This document shows, one piece after another, positions 1-9,900 of a stretch of DNA of 64,000 nucleotides. The stretch comes from Streptococcus xiaochunlingii (GTDB lineage Bacteria > Bacillota > Bacilli > Lactobacillales > Streptococcaceae). The translations under genes and the position numbers were made by a program. Below the pieces are notes generated by a model. It was not told the origin of the DNA, did no database searches, and worked only from the letters and a program-made list of their open reading frames with translations. The stretch spans positions 372,001-436,000 of the forward strand of contig NZ_VFSG01000001.1 in NCBI RefSeq assembly GCF_006385805.1. Reading direction: 5' to 3'. Numbering within the stretch: position 1 is the first letter of the stretch; every line of letters starts with the position of its first letter.

Positions 1-1
1 T

Positions 2-391
2 GGTGAAAACTTGGATGACTTTGGTCCACGTTTCCCTGATATGTCGAAAGCTTACACTCCAGAATACCGTGAGACTGCTCATCAAGTGGCTGACAAATTG
101 GGAATTAAACTGGATGATGGGGTTTATATTGGTGTGACAGGTCCTACCTATGAAACTCCAGCTGAAATCCGTGCATATAAGACTCTTGGAGCAGACGCTG
201 TCGGTATGTCAACTGTTCCTGAAGTCATCGTTGCTGCTCACTCTGGTTTGAAGGTTCTTGGTATTTCATGTATTACCAACTTTGCGGCTGGTTTCCAAGA
301 AGAGCTCAACCACGAAGAAGTAGTGGAAGTGACTGAGCGCGTCAAGGGAGACTTCAAAGGATTGCTTAAAGCGATTCTTGCTGAGTTGTAA
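2..391 (+). CDS. punA: Purine-nucleoside phosphorylase type I, 3' part (cut by window edge)
   Basis: Only the last 129 residues are inside the window; the reading frame is open from base 2. The protein phosphorolyses purine ribo- and deoxyribonucleosides to the free base and sugar-1-phosphate in the cytoplasm. Visible family motifs are GPTYETPAE (purine site) and SCITNFAAG near the C-terminus, typical of the trimeric type I enzyme. The hexameric type, deoD, follows one gene later, so both phosphorylase families are encoded side by side, as in other streptococci. Start and upstream partners are not visible. Confidence 0.93.
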   Translation, partial: GENLDDFGPRFPDMSKAYTPEYRETAHQVADKLGIKLDDGVYIGVTGPTYETPAEIRAYKTLGADAVGMSTVPEVIVAAHSGLKVLGISCITNFAAGFQEELNHEEVVEVTERVKGDFKGLLKAILAEL

Positions 392-396
392 GAACA

Positions 397-1656
397 TTGG
401 AAAGAATTGTGAAATCCCTTCAAACAATTGCCTATAAACGAAGACTAGTCCTAGCAGCTTGTCTGCTAGGGCTTGTTTCAGGTTTAGCGGGTATCTTTCT
501 TCATTACCTATTAGAATTGGTGGAATGGTTGGCTTTTGGGCGTTCAGAGCACCAGTCTGGCTTTTTGACAGATGGAGTGGCGCCTTCACGGATTTTGACC
601 GGTCTCCTTCTTGTTGGTGGCTGTTCAGCCTTAGTCTGGTATTTCCTGCAACGAAAAGGAAACATCCTTTCTATCAAGGGCCAGATGAAGGAGGAAGCTT
701 CACGTCCCCGTCTTCATTTCTGGAAGCAGCTACTCCATTCCACCTGGCAAATCATTGCCGTAGGAGCTGGTGCACCAGTAGGAAAAGAAGGAGCACCCCG
801 AGAGATTGGGGCCTTATTGGCAACTCCGCTTGGACGAGTACTAGACTTATCGTTTAAGGACCGCATCTTTCTGATTGCTTGCGGGGCTGGCGCAGGCTTG
901 GCATCGGTCTACCAAGTGCCACTAACCAGTGTCTTTTTTATCTTTGAAACCTTGGGGCTGGCATTTTCGATAAAACGCTTTGTCTTGGCCGGGATTACTA
1001 CTTATATGGCTGCTTATACGGCAGGCTTGATTATTTCAGACAGAGCCCTCTATCAAGTGCCTGAAATAACTTGGTCACATACTGTCTTATGGCAGATGCT
1101 TATTGGAATAGTCATCCTTACTCCAGTAGCCTGGCTCTTTGCCCGTTTCACAAAGAAGGCCGTCAATCATCGAATCAAGGACAAACGAATTCTCATCACT
1201 TTGCCATTAGCATTTGTTTTCCTAGCTGGTCTAGCAAGCTTTCAGCCCCACCTGCTTGGAAATGGGCGGATGATGGCTCAGGAGATTCTCAATGGGGCCA
1301 CATGGCAGACGATTCTACTCCTGTTTACCCTAAAAGCTCTAGTCGTTCTGGTTACCTTTAGGGCCGGGGCCTATGGAGGGACTCTGACGCCTTCCTTTGC
1401 ACTGGGAATGGCAGGAGCAGCCCTTATCTCTTTGGTACTTGGTGTTGGAAATACTCCAGCTTTCTTTCTCCTAGGTTCGGTTTGCTTTTTGACAGTGACC
1501 TTAAAAGCTCCCTTATCTGCAACTGGCTTGGTCCTTGGGTTTACGGGACAAGGGTTAACAGCTCTACCCTATCTCTTGCTGACAGCTTTTCTAACTGTTG
1601 GTTTCTCCAAAGGATTGGATCATCTCATGGGGAAAAAATCAAGGAGTCTCCAGTAG
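397..1656 (+). CDS. ClC-family chloride channel/antiporter
   Basis: A 419-residue polytopic membrane protein of the ClC family. The motif GKEGAPRE near residues 129-136 corresponds to the family GREGP element, with the gating glutamate kept (E131), which favours H+/Cl- exchange over a pure channel. Many hydrophobic segments fill the chain and no CBS domains follow, as in short bacterial ClCs. The start is a TTG six bases after the punA stop with a poor ribosome site; GTG at 409 is an alternative. It is probably translated from the punA message. The link to nucleoside salvage is positional only; the substrate is inferred. Confidence 0.85.
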   Translation: MERIVKSLQTIAYKRRLVLAACLLGLVSGLAGIFLHYLLELVEWLAFGRSEHQSGFLTDGVAPSRILTGLLLVGGCSALVWYFLQRKGNILSIKGQMKEEASRPRLHFWKQLLHSTWQIIAVGAGAPVGKEGAPREIGALLATPLGRVLDLSFKDRIFLIACGAGAGLASVYQVPLTSVFFIFETLGLAFSIKRFVLAGITTYMAAYTAGLIISDRALYQVPEITWSHTVLWQMLIGIVILTPVAWLFARFTKKAVNHRIKDKRILITLPLAFVFLAGLASFQPHLLGNGRMMAQEILNGATWQTILLLFTLKALVVLVTFRAGAYGGTLTPSFALGMAGAALISLVLGVGNTPAFFLLGSVCFLTVTLKAPLSATGLVLGFTGQGLTALPYLLLTAFLTVGFSKGLDHLMGKKSRSLQ

Positions 1657-1723
1657 ATAAGATTCAGTAGTTTTTATATAGGGGATTTACCCTACAAGCT
1701 AGATGAAACCTATCTTCTTATGG

Positions 1724-1729
1724 TATAAT
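1724..1729 (+). promoter_or_regulatory. Extended -10 promoter for the deoD region
   Basis: TATAAT preceded by TG and one base (TGgTATAAT, from 1721). No good -35 is seen, as expected for an extended -10. Transcription would begin near 1737, giving deoD a leader of about 415 nt that holds the structured repeats listed below. Confidence 0.6.
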
Positions 1730-1810
1730 TTAACTAAGCATATAAGGAACCAGGCTTGTTGGGGCTGGAATAAACCCCACTTTTGATGCCGGGCCTCTAT
1801 GATGAATTCG

Positions 1811-1854
1811 GAAAGCTAGAGTTTGTGTTCTGACTTGAACACGAGCAGAAAGCT
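1811..1854 (+). repeat. Structured repeat, 5' module, copy 1 (deoD leader)
   Basis: A 44-nt unit related at 39 of 44 positions to the unit at 1873-1916. It holds the short hairpin GTGTTC/GAACAC (1825-1830 with 1837-1842), and GAAAGCT recurs near each end. Copy 1 lacks the terminator-like second module that follows the other copies. Confidence 0.75.
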
Positions 1855-1872
1855 TTCTAAAAAATACACACA

Positions 1873-1970
1873 GAAAGGTAGAGCATGTGTTCTGATTTGA
1901 ACACGAGCGGAAAGCTCGGAAAATAGATAATCTGACTGAGAAATCAGGATTTCTCGTCAGATTCCTAATT
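1873..1970 (+). repeat. Composite structured repeat, copy 2 (deoD leader)
   Basis: The 5' module (1873-1916) carries hairpin GTGTTC/GAACAC (1887-1892 with 1899-1904). The 3' module is a strong hairpin: 1929-1936 pairs with 1956-1963 and 1938-1944 with 1949-1955, with one bulged base, followed by CCTAATTTT. The 3' module begins GATAA and ends ATTCCTAATTTT, matching the layout of the copies at 2015 and 33143. Confidence 0.75.
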
Positions 1971-2014
1971 TTCAGTCGCTTTCTGGTCGCTCTCCAAATC
2001 ACTCAATAAAAAAA

Positions 2015-2117
2015 GAAAGGATGGGTTTACCGTATTCGCTGAACTGAATACGGGCGGAGAACTGTGTAAAAAAGATAAACTGTCTAGCATCTGCGATGCG
2101 TCGTCAGTTTCCTATTT
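2015..2117 (+). repeat. Composite structured repeat, copy 3 (deoD leader)
   Basis: The 5' module (2015-2063) has the same frame as copy 2, but its hairpin is CGTATTC/GAATACG (2031-2037 with 2046-2052), so both arms changed together. The 3' module starts AAAAAAGATAAA, has outer stem AAACTG/CAGTTT (2077-2082 with 2105-2110) and inner stem GCATC/GATGC, and ends TTTCCTATTTTT. It lies about 40 bases before the deoD start and could act as an attenuator. Confidence 0.75.
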
Positions 2118-2152
2118 TTACTTTGTTCTCTGTCACCCTTTATATCTTAATT

Positions 2153-2863
2153 ATGTCTATCCATATTGCTGCTAAGCAAGGTGAAATTGCTGATAAAATT
2201 CTTCTTCCTGGAGATCCTCTTCGTGCGAAATTTATCGCTGAGAATTTCCTTGAGGATGCTGTATGTTTTAACGAAGTCCGGAACATGTTTGGTTACACAG
2301 GTACTTACAAGGGTCATCGTGTATCTGTTATGGGAACTGGAATGGGGATGCCATCCATCTCTATCTATGCGCGTGAGTTGATCGTGGACTACGGCGTGAA
2401 GAAATTGATCCGTGTGGGTACAGCTGGTTCTTTGAATGGCGATGTCCACGTCCGTGAATTGGTCTTGGCGCAAGCTGCCGCAACCAACTCAAACATCATC
2501 CGTAACGACTGGCCTCAATACGATTTCCCACAAATCGCAAGCTTTGATTTGCTTGATAAGGCCTACCACATTGCCAAAGACCTTGGTATGACCACTCACG
2601 TTGGGAATGTCTTGTCTTCTGATGTCTTCTATTCAAACTACTTTGAAAAGAACTTGGAGCTTGGTAAATGGGGCGTGAAAGCTGTGGAAATGGAAGCAGC
2701 GGCTCTTTACTATCTTGCTGCTCAACACCATGTGGATGCCCTTGCCATCATGACCATTTCTGATAGCTTGGTCAATCCAGATGAGGATACGACTGCAGAA
2801 GAACGTCAAAATACTTTCACTGATATGATGAAAGTTGGTCTTGAAACCTTGATCGCAGACTAA
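2153..2863 (+). CDS. deoD: Purine-nucleoside phosphorylase, DeoD type
   Basis: A 236-residue hexameric-type phosphorylase that splits purine (deoxy)nucleosides with phosphate. The start at [15 protein letters not shown] is chosen because this is the usual N-terminus; an earlier in-frame ATG at 2096 would add 19 residues that overlap the leader hairpin. Motifs are [19 protein letters not shown] (phosphate site), [12 protein letters not shown] (ribose site) and SDSLV with the catalytic aspartate. No clear Shine-Dalgarno sequence precedes the start, which is unusual for so abundant an enzyme and may tie in with the structured leader. Its stop overlaps the next start. Confidence 0.95.
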   Translation: MSIHIAAKQGEIADKILLPGDPLRAKFIAENFLEDAVCFNEVRNMFGYTGTYKGHRVSVMGTGMGMPSISIYARELIVDYGVKKLIRVGTAGSLNGDVHVRELVLAQAAATNSNIIRNDWPQYDFPQIASFDLLDKAYHIAKDLGMTTHVGNVLSSDVFYSNYFEKNLELGKWGVKAVEMEAAALYYLAAQHHVDALAIMTISDSLVNPDEDTTAEERQNTFTDMMKVGLETLIAD

Positions 2864-3621
2864 TGACAGAAAACCTTCATGATGAGTGGCTCTACGACCT
2901 TCAGACCTACCAGTATAGTCGGGCCCTACGCTCTGCTAGGAAGCAGAAGAGTGTGCCAGAACTGGTCTTGATATTATTGCAGTTAATGGCCGAGCGTCGA
3001 GAGCTCAATATCCAACCAATCATGAACCAAAAGTTGAAAACTGACTTGCTAGATGCAACAGGTTTTCAGCTTTTTTGGCATGAAAATCCTGAAGAGGAAC
3101 AGTTGGCGAACTATCTGTATGATTTAGAAGCCAAGCTCCGCAACGAGCAGATTATCGACTTTATTCGGGCGGTGAGTCCAGCTATTTATCGGATCTTTAT
3201 GCGTTTGATTGAGATGCAGATCCCTGATATTGCGGACTACATTCACAACTCTAAAGAGTCCAGCTATGACCATTGGAAGTTTGACAAGATTCGGGCCTCT
3301 GAAAATCCAGCATTGCAACAATTCCATAGCGAGAGTGCGGTCAATTCGTCCAGTTTGACGGAGTTGATCTTACTCTTGGACTTGACAGATTCCATCAAGG
3401 ATGCGGCCAAGCAACTGCGGGAGTTGGAGAAATCTGTCCGCAATCCTCTGGCCCACTTGATCAAACCCTTTGATGAGGAAGAATTGCACCGGACGACTGG
3501 TTTCTCCTCCCAGCATTTTATGGAACTCTTGGTGAGTTTAGCCCAGGAGACGGGGATTGTTTACCGGCGAGAACCTTTTTACTTTGACCAGGCCAATGCT
3601 GTTATCGAGGCACTCTTGTAA
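2863..3621 (+). CDS. Conserved protein with HEPN-type RNase motif (Csm6 C-terminus-like)
   Basis: A 252-residue, largely helical cytoplasmic protein whose ATG shares one base with the deoD stop, so it is translationally coupled. I recognise no named streptococcal gene. Residues 193-198 read RNPLAH, an exact R-polar-X3-H motif as in HEPN ribonucleases. The surroundings (charged helix before it; EEELHRTTGFSSQHFMELL after it) recall the C-terminal HEPN domain of Csm6. There is no room for an N-terminal CARF sensor domain, and no cas gene or CRISPR array is nearby. The sirtuin gene follows after 10 bases, so the operon is deoD-HEPN-sir2. Function is unknown; RNase activity is inferred from the motif alone. 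Confidence 0.75.
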   Translation: MTENLHDEWLYDLQTYQYSRALRSARKQKSVPELVLILLQLMAERRELNIQPIMNQKLKTDLLDATGFQLFWHENPEEEQLANYLYDLEAKLRNEQIIDFIRAVSPAIYRIFMRLIEMQIPDIADYIHNSKESSYDHWKFDKIRASENPALQQFHSESAVNSSSLTELILLLDLTDSIKDAAKQLRELEKSVRNPLAHLIKPFDEEELHRTTGFSSQHFMELLVSLAQETGIVYRREPFYFDQANAVIEALL

Positions 3622-3631
3622 GGAGGAAGAC

Positions 3632-4363
3632 ATGGATAAACTGAAAGAGTTGCAAGAAATCATTGATCAGAGTCAACGGATTGTTTTTTTCGGTGGGGCA
3701 GGCGTCTCAACAGAGTCCAATATCCCTGATTTTCGGAGCTCTGATGGTGTTTATAGCGTCACCTTAGGGCGCCATTTTACAGCAGAGCAACTGGTCTCTC
3801 ATACCATGTTTGAGCGTTATCCAGAGGACTTTTTCGACTTTTACAAGAAGTACCTGCTCTATCCAGATGCCAAGCCCAATGCAGCCCATCGCTATCTGGC
3901 TTGGCTAGAAGAGACCGGTAAGCTCATGGCAATCGTGACGCAAAATATTGATAGTCTCCATGAAATGGCAGGGTCTAAAAAAGTCTTGAAACTCCATGGT
4001 AGTGCCGACCGCAATTACTGTACGGGTTGCCAGCGCTTTTATGATCTGGAAGCCTTTCTAGCTTTGGAAGGGCCTGTTCCGCGTTGCTTGGACTGTGGCA
4101 AGGTGGTCAAGCCGGATGTGACCCTCTATGAGGAAGCCCTTGATATGGAGATCTTTAGCCAAGCAGCCAAAGCCATCCGAGAGGCAGATCTGCTGATTAT
4201 CGGTGGTACCTCCCTCGTCGTCTACCCAGCAGCCAGCCTGATCCAGTATTTACAAGGGGAGAAGCTGGTCGTCATCAATAGGACCAGTATCCCACAGGAC
4301 AAGCAGGCAGACCTGGTCATCGAAGGGAAGATTGGCCAAGTGTTTTCGAAATTAAGACAATAA
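3632..4363 (+). CDS. Sir2-family NAD-dependent protein deacylase
   Basis: A 243-residue sirtuin. Visible elements are the NAD loop GGAGVSTESNIPDFR (21-35), TQNIDSLH (103-110), catalytic His122 in LHGS, and four zinc-binding cysteines at 130, 133, 152 and 155. The intact zinc site and histidine point to a protein deacylase rather than a SIR2-type NADase of phage defence. The start at 3632 is fixed by AGGAGGA at 3621-3627; an earlier ATG at 3557 would overlap the previous gene by 65 bases. It consumes NAD and releases nicotinamide and O-acyl-ADP-ribose, which gives a metabolic link to the upstream nucleoside phosphorylases. Confidence 0.9.
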   Translation: MDKLKELQEIIDQSQRIVFFGGAGVSTESNIPDFRSSDGVYSVTLGRHFTAEQLVSHTMFERYPEDFFDFYKKYLLYPDAKPNAAHRYLAWLEETGKLMAIVTQNIDSLHEMAGSKKVLKLHGSADRNYCTGCQRFYDLEAFLALEGPVPRCLDCGKVVKPDVTLYEEALDMEIFSQAAKAIREADLLIIGGTSLVVYPAASLIQYLQGEKLVVINRTSIPQDKQADLVIEGKIGQVFSKLRQ

Positions 4364-4366
4364 AAG

Positions 4367-4410
4367 AACACCTGAGAGAAGTGGAAATCCACTTGTTTCA
4401 GGTGTTTTTA
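4367..4410 (+). terminator. Terminator of the deoD-sir2 operon
   Basis: AACACCTGA (4367-4375) pairs with TCAGGTGTT (4398-4406), with an inner AAGTGG/CCACTT stem, and T-rich sequence follows. It lies between convergent genes and may also serve the minus-strand LysR gene. Confidence 0.85.
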
Positions 4411-4435
4411 TTGTGCTTGTGTAGCTAGTTAGTTC

Positions 4436-5344
4436 CTATTTATCAAATTGGACTTCCTCAAGTAAGTATTCGATAAATTTCTCACCCATCTTAGAGAGGC
4501 TAGCTTTCTCGTGTTGGATGTAGACCAGCTCGATTGGGTCATCGATATCTAGCGGGATGGAGACGATATTGTCTCCGTTGAGGTTGCTGTTAAGGATACC
4601 AGTCGCAATGGTGTAGCCGTCCAGACCAATCAAGAGATTGAAGAGGGTGGCACGGTCACTGACGACGATGGACTTTTTGTGATGCTCTTGGGAGAGGATT
4701 TCTTCTGAGAAGTAGAAGGAGTTGTGGGTCCCTTGGTCGTAGCTGAGATAAGGGAAGTCTTCTAGATCTTCTAATTTCACCACCTCTTTGTTAGCTAGAG
4801 GGTTGGTCTTGCTGACGAAGATATGAGGTTGGGCAGTGAAGAGGTGGGTTGCCTTGAGGTGGCTGTCATCCAGCATTTTAGAAAGGACATCCCGGTTGTA
4901 CCCATTGAGGAAGAGGACACCGATCTCACTACGGAAGTTCTTGACGTCATCGATGATTTCCCAGGTTCTGGTCTCCCGTAGGAAGAGCTCGTATTTCTCC
5001 ATATCGCTTTTCTTGAGGAGAGAGACGAAGGCTTCGACTACGAAGGCATAGTGCTGGGAGGATACGCTAAAGAGCTCCCGATTGGCTACTGGGTTTTTAT
5101 AGCGTTCTTCTAAGAGTTGGGTCTGCTCCACGACTTGTCGTGCATAAGAAAGGAACTCCATCCCATCCTTAGTCAGAGTGATCCCTTTGGGGTTACGGAT
5201 GAAGATATCAATTCCCATTTCTTTTTCCAAGTCCCGCACAGCATTGGACAAACTTGGCTGGGTGATGAAGAGTTGCTTGGACGCCTCATTCATAGAGCCT
5301 GTTTCGACGATTTTGATAATGTAATGTAATTGTTGGATTCTCAT
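4436..5344 (-). CDS. cpsY: LysR-family regulator, CpsY/MtaR type
   Basis: A 302-residue transcription factor. The N-terminal winged helix-turn-helix (about 3-60) reads MRIQQLHYIIKIVETGSMNE and LFITQPSLSNAVRDLE; a LysR substrate domain covers about 95-290. Length and N-terminus match the streptococcal CpsY/MtaR/MetR group, which controls methionine uptake and surface-polysaccharide or stress genes in different species. It is transcribed alone and divergently from the membrane protein at 5483. The symbol is an orthology inference; regulated genes cannot be read from this window. Confidence 0.8.
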   Translation of the reverse strand: MRIQQLHYIIKIVETGSMNEASKQLFITQPSLSNAVRDLEKEMGIDIFIRNPKGITLTKDGMEFLSYARQVVEQTQLLEERYKNPVANRELFSVSSQHYAFVVEAFVSLLKKSDMEKYELFLRETRTWEIIDDVKNFRSEIGVLFLNGYNRDVLSKMLDDSHLKATHLFTAQPHIFVSKTNPLANKEVVKLEDLEDFPYLSYDQGTHNSFYFSEEILSQEHHKKSIVVSDRATLFNLLIGLDGYTIATGILNSNLNGDNIVSIPLDIDDPIELVYIQHEKASLSKMGEKFIEYLLEEVQFDK

Positions 5345-5482
5345 GCTTATATTTTAACATACTTTTGACAGAAAATCCTAGCTAGTATCAGTCTCTAGAA
5401 TGATTTTTCCCTATAAAACAGGTTTAGAATTGAAGGATTAATTGTAGCTTGATAAAATGAGGGAAATGATGGAGGAGATGTG

Positions 5483-6850
5483 ATGAAGAAAATCGTTTTC
5501 TGGTACAAAAAATGGAACCAGGAACTGGAGACCAAATTTTTAGCCAGTCTATTAAAGATTAACTTTATGACCAACTTATTGATCTTTCTTGGATTGTACG
5601 TCTTTCTAATCCTTGGTAGCTTACCAGGAAATATCCAATCTTTGGGTTTCTGGAATGCTATTTTTGGAGTCGCAATATACAGTGTTACAATTCTTGTTCA
5701 TGCCCTAGGGGTTAGTTATTTTGTTCCCAATATCTTTGTGATTCTGTATGTTATTTCTCGCTGGTCTACGATACAGGCCCAGACCTTGGAAAAGGAACTG
5801 GTCGGTGTCTATGAAGAAAAAGAAGAAGAAAAAATTAAACGAAGGGTCAACAATCGCAAGTACTTTGTGATCCTATGGATAGGAGTCTTTGGCTGTATCC
5901 TGGAATCCTTCGTCATCTATCTGGTAAAGGATCTGACTGGTTATGATTGGACCCATCAGCTCATCAATGAGCAGAAGCATACCATAATTTGGTCGGAGGC
6001 TCTCCCGACGATTCTTACCTTAGCACTGATTTCCTTCCTAGCTCTGGTCATCTATTCTTATAGGGATGCCAATTCCTTGTCCCCGCTTTTGAACATTTTT
6101 TGTATTAGTGGGATATTGATGGGCTTGGTATTGTTAGGGGTGTTTGACATCCAGGTACAAGTCATCGGTTGTCACACGGTCTTCTTGTTGGTTTATTCTA
6201 TTAGTCTCCTGCGGACCAGGATAAAGGAGTGGGAGGGAGCTGATCCCATTAAGGCCTATGACAATCCAATTCTCCAGCGCTTTCACCTGATCCTCCGCCA
6301 ATCCAAACACTGGCCTTGGTTGGCAGTCGTCTTTGCCCTCCCCTTGTTAGCGGTATTGGTCATGGTTCTCATGCTCTTTGGTCAACGTCCTGATAGCTTG
6401 GTCAAGGCCTGGACCAATACGGCAGATTGGACCTTCTCGGAAAAGATCCCTCCTCAGAATCTCATCATGGATGAGCACTATCTCTGTACGGTTGCGGCTG
6501 GTGGCCATGAAAAAGTTGTCAAGCCCCAACGGATGGGAGTCCGGCATGGTCATCCTGTTGTGGTGAATCGCCAGCTCTGTATTGCCAATGCCTTTGAGCA
6601 GGTTCTAGAAGAAAAAACGCCACGTTTCCATCGCTTCCTGCGTCGTAATTATGACCGCTATGGCTACCCCTTTGCCAAACATATCAAGAAGAAATGGGCC
6701 ATGGATGTCATTTACTATCTGATGAAGCCCCTGGAATGGATCTTCTTGTTGGTTCTCTACTTAGTCGATCGCAAGCCAGAAAATCGCATCGCTTTACAGT
6801 ATATCCCACCGGTACCAGAAGGGTTTTCTCCTGAGACAGATGGGAAATGA
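5483..6850 (+). CDS. Conserved polytopic membrane protein (DUF6688-like)
   Basis: A 455-residue membrane protein with about eight hydrophobic segments (near 27-50, 55-80, 124-145, 172-194, 200-221, 223-242, 277-301 and 414-431). A charged segment (EEKEEEKIKRRVNNRK) follows the third helix. A soluble stretch from about 302 to 410 contains HYLCTVAAGGHEKVVKP and VVVNRQLCIANAFEQV, which I associate with DUF6688, a family without known function. ATG 5483 is preferred over GTG 5480 because GGAGGA at 5471-5476 gives normal spacing. It is followed directly by the pyr promoter, with no operon partner. Confidence 0.75.
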   Translation: MKKIVFWYKKWNQELETKFLASLLKINFMTNLLIFLGLYVFLILGSLPGNIQSLGFWNAIFGVAIYSVTILVHALGVSYFVPNIFVILYVISRWSTIQAQTLEKELVGVYEEKEEEKIKRRVNNRKYFVILWIGVFGCILESFVIYLVKDLTGYDWTHQLINEQKHTIIWSEALPTILTLALISFLALVIYSYRDANSLSPLLNIFCISGILMGLVLLGVFDIQVQVIGCHTVFLLVYSISLLRTRIKEWEGADPIKAYDNPILQRFHLILRQSKHWPWLAVVFALPLLAVLVMVLMLFGQRPDSLVKAWTNTADWTFSEKIPPQNLIMDEHYLCTVAAGGHEKVVKPQRMGVRHGHPVVVNRQLCIANAFEQVLEEKTPRFHRFLRRNYDRYGYPFAKHIKKKWAMDVIYYLMKPLEWIFLLVLYLVDRKPENRIALQYIPPVPEGFSPETDGK

Positions 6851-6871
6851 GCGGAGCCCTCGGGCTTCTAC

Positions 6872-6900
6872 TTGACAAGCGACAAGGAGAGCGATATAAT
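6872..6900 (+). promoter_or_regulatory. Consensus promoter of pyrK-pyrDb
   Basis: TTGACA at 6872-6877 and TATAAT at 6895-6900 with a 17-base spacer, a perfect housekeeping promoter placed just before the PyrR leader. Confidence 0.9.
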
Positions 6901-6904
6901 GAGA

Positions 6905-7017
6905 CAAATTTAACCTTTAAGGGGTCCAGAGAGGCCTGCAAGGAAAGACAGAAAAAAGATCAGCGGACCGAGTCTAGCTGATCATTTGTAGGACCTTGCT
7001 TTTGCGAGGTCTTTTTT
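6905..7017 (+). promoter_or_regulatory. PyrR-dependent attenuator (pyrK leader)
   Basis: The leader contains the PyrR-binding consensus as AACCTTTAAGGGGTCC followed by AGAGAGGCCTGCAAGG (6912-6942). A middle stem GATCAGC/GCTGATC (6958-6964 with 6977-6983) and a terminator GACCTTGC/GCGAGGTC (6992-6999 with 7004-7011) with six T follow. In known pyr attenuators, UMP-bound PyrR stabilises the binding hairpin, frees the terminator and stops transcription when pyrimidines are plentiful. pyrR itself is outside this window. Confidence 0.9.
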
Positions 7018-7041
7018 GCTGGAAGAAAGAAGAGGAAACCA

Positions 7042-8797
<1,756 letters not shown>

Positions 8798-8820
8798 GGA
8801 TTATCAAGAAAATAAAAAAT

Positions 8821-8883
8821 GCCTGCTGGCTACAACCCCAACAGGCTACTGAGTAAGTTACAACTAAAACAACCCTTACTCAG
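8821..8883 (+). other. Two adjacent hairpins downstream of pyrDb
   Basis: GCCTGCTGG (8821-8829) pairs with CCAACAGGC (8838-8846), and CTGAGTAAG (8849-8857) pairs with CTTACTCAG (8875-8883). Neither has a run of T. They could be a 3' processing or stabilising structure of the pyrK-pyrDb message. The remaining sequence up to 9000 holds nothing I can name. Confidence 0.5.
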
Positions 8884-9000
8884 CATAGAAAATATCTTAC
8901 AGGAAAATCGGTAATATGTCAAGTTTTTTGTTATGATCAAGGACTCTTACTAGTCTAATCCGAAAAGACAGACTGAATCCGAACGTTTTTCGATTATTTC

Positions 9001-9029
9001 TTGACTTTTCTTTCATATCGTACTACAAT
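9001..9029 (+). promoter_or_regulatory. pyrF promoter
   Basis: TTGACT at 9001-9006 and TACAAT at 9024-9029, spacer 17. It precedes a second PyrR leader, so pyrF is a separate transcription unit from pyrK-pyrDb. Confidence 0.85.
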
Positions 9030-9137
9030 GTAGAAAAACCTTTAAAGTAGTCCTGAGAGGCTCCTAAGGTCTAGACGGTGAATCAGGGTAGATACTACCT
9101 AATTTTCGTGTAACCTTGCCTCGGGCAAGGTTTTTTT
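9030..9137 (+). promoter_or_regulatory. PyrR-dependent attenuator (pyrF leader)
   Basis: AACCTTTAAAGTAGTCC then TGAGAGGCTCCTAAGGTC (9037-9072) fits the PyrR-binding hairpin consensus. The terminator is ACCTTGCC/GGCAAGGT (9113-9120 with 9124-9131) with a seven-T tail, and the antiterminator would lie between. This is the second attenuator of the same type within 2.2 kb. Confidence 0.85.
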
Positions 9138-9172
9138 GTGGAAAAAATGTCAGCCATAAAAAGGAGAAACCC

Positions 9173-9865
9173 ATGCGTGAAGAACGTCCCATCATCGCCC
9201 TTGATTTTCCAGCTTTTGAAGATGTCAAAAACTTTCTAGAACATTTCCCAGAAGATGAAAAACTGTTTGTAAAAATCGGAATGGAATTTTTCTATGCAGT
9301 CGGCCCAGAAATTGTTCACTATCTGAAAGGTCGTGGCCATAGCATTTTCTTGGATTTAAAATTGCACGACATCCCAAATACGGTTAAGTCAGCCATGTCT
9401 GTCCTAGGCACCTTTGGTGTGGATATGGTGACAGTTCATGCAGCCGGTGGTGTAGAGATGATGCGCGAAGCCAAAAAAGCACTTGGACCAGGAGCTAAGT
9501 TGGTAGCGGTGACTCAATTGACCTCTACCAGTGAAGAAGACATGCGTGATTGCCAAAACATCCAAACCACTGTCCAAGAATCAGTAGTTAATTATGCCCG
9601 TAAGGCGCAAGAAGCAGGCTTGGATGGCGTTGTTTGCTCAGCCCATGAAGTAGATTTGATCAAGAAAGCTACATCAGAAGAGTTTGTTTGTGTGACCCCA
9701 GGGATCCGTCCTGCAGGAGCAGAAATTGGTGACCAAAAACGGGTCATGACCCCACAAGAAGCCCATGCCATCGGTTCAGACTACATCGTGGTTGGACGTC
9801 CGATTATCCAAGCAGAAAACCCATGGGATGCTTATCATGAAATTAAGAGACAATGGAATAGTTAA
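9173..9865 (+). CDS. pyrF: Orotidine-5'-phosphate decarboxylase
   Basis: A 230-residue TIM-barrel enzyme that decarboxylates OMP to UMP. The catalytic set Asp61-Lys63-Asp66 is in [10 protein letters not shown]; the phosphate loop [18 protein letters not shown] and the end motif [10 protein letters not shown] are present. ATG 9173 follows AAGGAG; the in-frame ATG at 9116 lies inside the attenuator terminator and is rejected. A perfect hairpin begins directly after the stop codon. Confidence 0.96.
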   Translation: MREERPIIALDFPAFEDVKNFLEHFPEDEKLFVKIGMEFFYAVGPEIVHYLKGRGHSIFLDLKLHDIPNTVKSAMSVLGTFGVDMVTVHAAGGVEMMREAKKALGPGAKLVAVTQLTSTSEEDMRDCQNIQTTVQESVVNYARKAQEAGLDGVVCSAHEVDLIKKATSEEFVCVTPGIRPAGAEIGDQKRVMTPQEAHAIGSDYIVVGRPIIQAENPWDAYHEIKRQWNS

Positions 9866-9897
9866 GAACGTCTTAGAAGCTGTGCTTCAAGACGTTC
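9866..9897 (+). other. Hairpin abutting the pyrF stop codon
   Basis: GAACGTCTT (9866-9874) pairs with AAGACGTTC (9889-9897) and GAAGC with GCTTC inside, with one bulged A. It starts at the base after TAA. No T-run follows, so it is not a classic terminator. Confidence 0.75.
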
Positions 9898-9900
9898 TAT

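Noticed and set aside
2863-3621. HEPN-motif gene considered as csm6 of a type III CRISPR system
   Set aside because: No CARF domain, no other cas gene and no array; only a resemblance of the C-terminal motif.
3632-4363. Sirtuin considered as a SIR2-type antiphage NADase
   Set aside because: Catalytic histidine and the four zinc cysteines of protein deacylases are all present.
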